From Caulobacter endophyticus (GTDB lineage: Bacteria > Pseudomonadota > Alphaproteobacteria > Caulobacterales > Caulobacteraceae): a stretch of DNA of 64,000 bases. The DNA lies in assembly GCF_003116815.1 (NCBI RefSeq), contig NZ_QDKQ01000016.1:32516-96515 (forward strand), written 5' to 3'. Positions 61,478-64,000 of this stretch are shown piece after piece. The notes under the pieces are model-generated. The model saw nothing but the letters and a program-made list of their open reading frames with translations, did no database searches and was not told the origin of the DNA. Within the stretch, counting starts at the first letter, position 1, and each line of letters starts with the position of its first letter. Position numbers and translations under genes: made by a program.

Positions 61478-62262
61478 TTAGCGAGGGCCTGCGCGATCGA
61501 GCGGCGCCAGGACATGATGAATCTGCTGTCGGGTTTCCGCCGCCGCCGTTAGCTCGTCGCTGGCCAGGTAAAGGAATGAGACGCCCGCTCGGTTTAGCCG
61601 ACCTGGTCTTGCCATTGGCGGCGGCGACGCGCTGATCTGAGCTCCCGACAAGGGCTTGTCACGGACTTCCGGCTTCCAGTCATCGCGCTTTCGATACTGG
61701 CCCTCCACGCCGGTCCGTGCCCGGAAATACTGGCGGCCGACCTCTACCGTGCGATCGATGCGATCGCCCAGGCCATCGAGCAGGCCAAAGACGCCAGCCT
61801 CCACTTCGAAGGCGTTCTCCCGCTCGAGTCGCGACCTAAATCGGCTGAGCGCAGGATGGCTCGTCTGCTGAATCGACCGCGCGGAGTGGCGTCCACCATC
61901 AGCGTCAAATCCGGCATAAACCGAAATGCCGGGTTCGGGATACGGATTGTCGGAGAACAGCCAGTAGAGCAGCTCGCGGCCTCGGTCGCGGGACATGCGG
62001 GTGTTGAAAAGTGTGTTGACCGTCTCAAGGATCGGATTGGGCCGCGTGAGCAGGTCTTCGACGGAGTCGTCCGCACCCCAGTGGTGGTTGTACTCGAACT
62101 CATCGAAGTAGAATCGGACCAAACCCTCGGCCCGATTCCCATGCGGGCCAGCATCGCCTCGTACCACCGGACCCAATCGCAAAACCGATCAAAATCGTGG
62201 CCGCCCAGCGCTCGGCGAGCGACGTTATGTCGCCACCCTTGGAGGCCGATTCTAACCTGCAA
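61478..62262 (-). pseudogene. frameshifted, 3'-truncated HEPN/RES-domain toxin
   Basis: The N-terminal part (DFDRFCDWVRWYEAMLARMG) is in one frame from 62262; after a frameshift near 62130-62145 the protein continues RFYFDEFEYNHHWGADDSVE, RPNPILETVNTLFNTRMSRD and PGRLNRAGVSFLYLASDELT, the start of a RES NAD-phosphorylase domain. Family sequence ends at AAAETR, where unrelated DNA begins, so most of the RES catalytic domain is lost. The layout fits proteins with a HEPN/RES N-terminal domain. Confidence 0.75.
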
Positions 62263-62321
62263 ATTAAGGATCGCACCCGCTTAACGGACGCCTTCAATCG
62301 GCGATCTCCAGGCGAGCGGCA

Positions 62322-64000
62322 ATGACCTTTGCGACCCGCGTTCCGAGCTTCAAGACCATTGCCCAGGCCACCCTGGTCCGTCTGGTCGCGGCGCTTTTTG
62401 TCCTGGCGCTGAGCCAGGCTCCCTCCCTGGCCGCCACGCTGACCTTTAACCGAGCCTATCAGGGCGGACTGTCGGGCCAGACCTTCACCACGACGACCCT
62501 GCTGACCGCCGACGCCGGCTCGATCCGCTTCAGCGACAACGGGAACCAGCGGTCGTTCCAGAACACCAGCGGCACCCTGTACTACACGGTGGGCGGCGTG
62601 GCCCATTCCGAGACGGGGGTTCTGAACTCCCGCTACCCTAACGGCAACACGCAGATGAACGCTGTCGCGTTCAGCGGGACCGGCGGCGACCGACTGCTGG
62701 TCCTTAGCGGCTCATACACCACCTCAAGCAGCTACAGCGGCAGCTCCAACGCCATCGTCACCAAGCTCAACGAGTATATCGACGCCACCGCCCCGGACCC
62801 TTCCCAGACGACCCTGCTGGTCAACGGCGGCTCCAGCGCCACCGCCTCGGTCGGAGGGACGGCGACGCTCGTGGTGACGGTGAAGCTGTCGTCGGGAACC
62901 GCCGTGTCCGGCGCCACGGTGTCGATCGCAGGCAGCCCGTCGGGCGGATCCTCGATCTCGCCTTCCTCGACCACGACGAACGCCAGCGGCCAGGCCAGCT
63001 TCACCGTCCAGGGCCTGCAGTCGGGCACGGTGACCTACACCGCCACCGCCTCGGCCAACGGCACCACCACGACCAGCGCCGGCACGGTGTCGGTGACCTA
63101 TGTCGGCGTGCGCAACGCCAGCCAGTCGACGGCCAGCGTGCCGTCCGGTACGGCGGGGCAGGCGACAACGGTGGTCATCACGGTCCGCGACGCCGGCGGC
63201 ACGGTGATGACCGGAGCCTCCGGCGGCCTGGCCGTCACCATCGGCGGAACCAACGCCGGCGCCACGCCCAGCGCCATCACCGACAACGGCAATGGGACCT
63301 ATTCGGTCACCTACACCCCGACCGCCGCCGGTACGGACACCGTCGCCATCACCCTCGACGGGACGGCGATTTCGGGCTCGCCCTATTCCAGCGTTGTGGC
63401 CGCAGCGCTGACGGCGCCGACCATCACGACCACCACCCTGCCGACACCGGTGCTTGGCCAAGCCTACAGCCAGACCGTGGCCACGACTGGCGGTACGGCC
63501 CCGGTGACGTTTGCCGTCACGACCGGCGCGCTGCCGACCGGGCTGACCCTCAACGCGTCGACCGGTACGATCTCCGGTACGGCCACTGCCGCGGGGGCAT
63601 ACAGCTTCACGATCACGGCGACGGGCGCCAACAGCCTTTCGAGCAACCAGGCCTACAGCGGCACGATCGCCGCCGCCGTGGCCATCACCACGACCTCCCT
63701 GCCGACGCCTGTGCTCGGCCAAGCCTACAGCCAGACCGTGGCCACGACTGGCGGTACGGCCCCGGTGACGTTTGCCGTCACGACCGGCGCGCTGCCGACC
63801 GGGCTGACCCTCAACGCGTCGACCGGTACGATCTCCGGTACGGCCACTGCCGCGGGGGCATACAGCTTCACGATCACGGCGACGGGCGCCAACAGCCTTT
63901 CGAGCAACCAGGCCTACAGCGGCACGATCGCCGCCGCCGTGGCCATCACCACGACCTCCCTGCCGACGCCTGTGCTCGGCCAAGCCTACAGCCAGACCGT
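62322..64000 (+). CDS. second giant adhesin, paralogue of 47311-53541 (3' end outside window)
   Basis: The ATG at 62322 opens a frame that runs off the window (at least 559 residues). The signal peptide (LVAALFVLALSQAPSLAATL), the N-terminal domain (TFNRAYQGGLSGQTFTTTTL) and the Ig domains align with the first adhesin throughout. From about residue 365 the 87-residue Ig-like repeats begin with LPTPVLGQAYSQTVATTGG. The first two repeats are identical in DNA. Secretion by a C-terminal beta-barrel is inferred from the paralogue. No terminator or separate promoter is evident in the 60-base gap after the RES remnant. Confidence 0.9.
   Translation, partial: MTFATRVPSFKTIAQATLVRLVAALFVLALSQAPSLAATLTFNRAYQGGLSGQTFTTTTLLTADAGSIRFSDNGNQRSFQNTSGTLYYTVGGVAHSETGVLNSRYPNGNTQMNAVAFSGTGGDRLLVLSGSYTTSSSYSGSSNAIVTKLNEYIDATAPDPSQTTLLVNGGSSATASVGGTATLVVTVKLSSGTAVSGATVSIAGSPSGGSSISPSSTTTNASGQASFTVQGLQSGTVTYTATASANGTTTTSAGTVSVTYVGVRNASQSTASVPSGTAGQATTVVITVRDAGGTVMTGASGGLAVTIGGTNAGATPSAITDNGNGTYSVTYTPTAAGTDTVAITLDGTAISGSPYSSVVAAALTAPTITTTTLPTPVLGQAYSQTVATTGGTAPVTFAVTTGALPTGLTLNASTGTISGTATAAGAYSFTITATGANSLSSNQAYSGTIAAAVAITTTSLPTPVLGQAYSQTVATTGGTAPVTFAVTTGALPTGLTLNASTGTISGTATAAGAYSFTITATGANSLSSNQAYSGTIAAAVAITTTSLPTPVLGQAYSQT
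63443..63964 (+). repeat. identical 261-bp tandem repeats in the second adhesin
   Basis: Two successive 261-base units show no difference that I could see over their length, and a third begins before the window ends. They encode the 87-residue Ig-like repeats. Identity points to very recent duplication or gene conversion. Confidence 0.88.

Noticed and set aside
61238..61552. 104-codon plus-strand gene before the RES remnant
   Set aside because: Cys/Arg-rich, no ribosome site, overlaps the junction of the truncated toxin.
62724..63983. 419-codon minus-strand frame with repeated Gly/Arg blocks
   Set aside because: Its repeats simply mirror the adhesin repeats on the plus strand.
47311..64000. 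CRISPR array at the tandem repeats
   Set aside because: The 261-bp units are in-frame Ig-like coding repeats without unique spacers.

Overview
The window is GC-rich DNA that reads like a Caulobacteraceae chromosome, most likely Caulobacter or a close relative. The basis is codon use, a heme FixL/FixJ pair divergent from an alternative oxidase, many hybrid histidine kinases, a soluble chemoreceptor, a c-di-GMP enzyme, and small stress-type proteins (KTSC, DUF2188, Ser/Lys/Asp-rich 59-mers). The assignment is inference from content; no 16S or database match was available.

Layout. 1-7.1 kb is an accessory, island-like block: the C-terminal half of an SMC/AAA-type ATPase, an AbiV-like protein, a HEPN protein with zinc ribbons, an AIPR protein with a nuclease-like N-terminus, an IS91-associated type tyrosine recombinase, an intact tRNA-Arg(ACG), and the 3' part of a second tRNA-Arg (CCG). 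7.5-9.5 kb holds a self-inhibited Fic protein followed by two AT-rich small membrane ORFs. 9.8-26.1 kb is mainly core and stress metabolism: a GGDEF-EAL protein, a YdeP-type molybdoenzyme, exonuclease III, and a complete cyanophycin operon (small ORF-cphA-isoaspartyl peptidase-cyanophycinase), interspersed with decayed genes. 26.3-35.2 kb carries a large PAS/GAF hybrid kinase, DinB, an XRE regulator, a phosphatase with an NAD(P)HX dehydratase, and a TspO-like membrane protein. 35.2-39.2 kb is a scar of a plasmid or integrative element: truncated ParB, a VbhA-like antitoxin with a Fic toxin, DUF3768, and a repeated leader. 39.2-42.7 kb is FixL/FixJ, alternative oxidase and a receiver protein. 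45-64 kb is surface and signalling: a hybrid kinase, a 2076-residue autotransporter adhesin with 87-residue Ig repeats, a MarR/OhrR regulator, a chemoreceptor-RsbQ-like hydrolase-PAS kinase operon, another hybrid kinase, a broken RES toxin, and the start of a second paralogous adhesin that runs off the window.

How the genes work together. The cyanophycin genes form a closed synthesis and breakdown module for nitrogen storage. FixL (heme ligand and distal Arg retained) and FixJ sit back to back with the oxidase they may control. The chemoreceptor, RsbQ-like hydrolase and PAS hybrid kinase are tightly spaced or overlapping and look like one sensory unit. The two Fic systems use different inhibition layouts, one within the protein and one on a separate antitoxin.

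A striking feature is the number of broken genes: an SDR without its N-terminus, two frameshifted alpha/beta hydrolases, an ECF sigma factor with four in-frame stops, an NhaA tail, a ParB cut into a foreign reading frame, a RES-domain toxin, a small protein with an internal TAA, and a Fic frame without a start codon. The window therefore records repeated insertion and deletion of mobile DNA.
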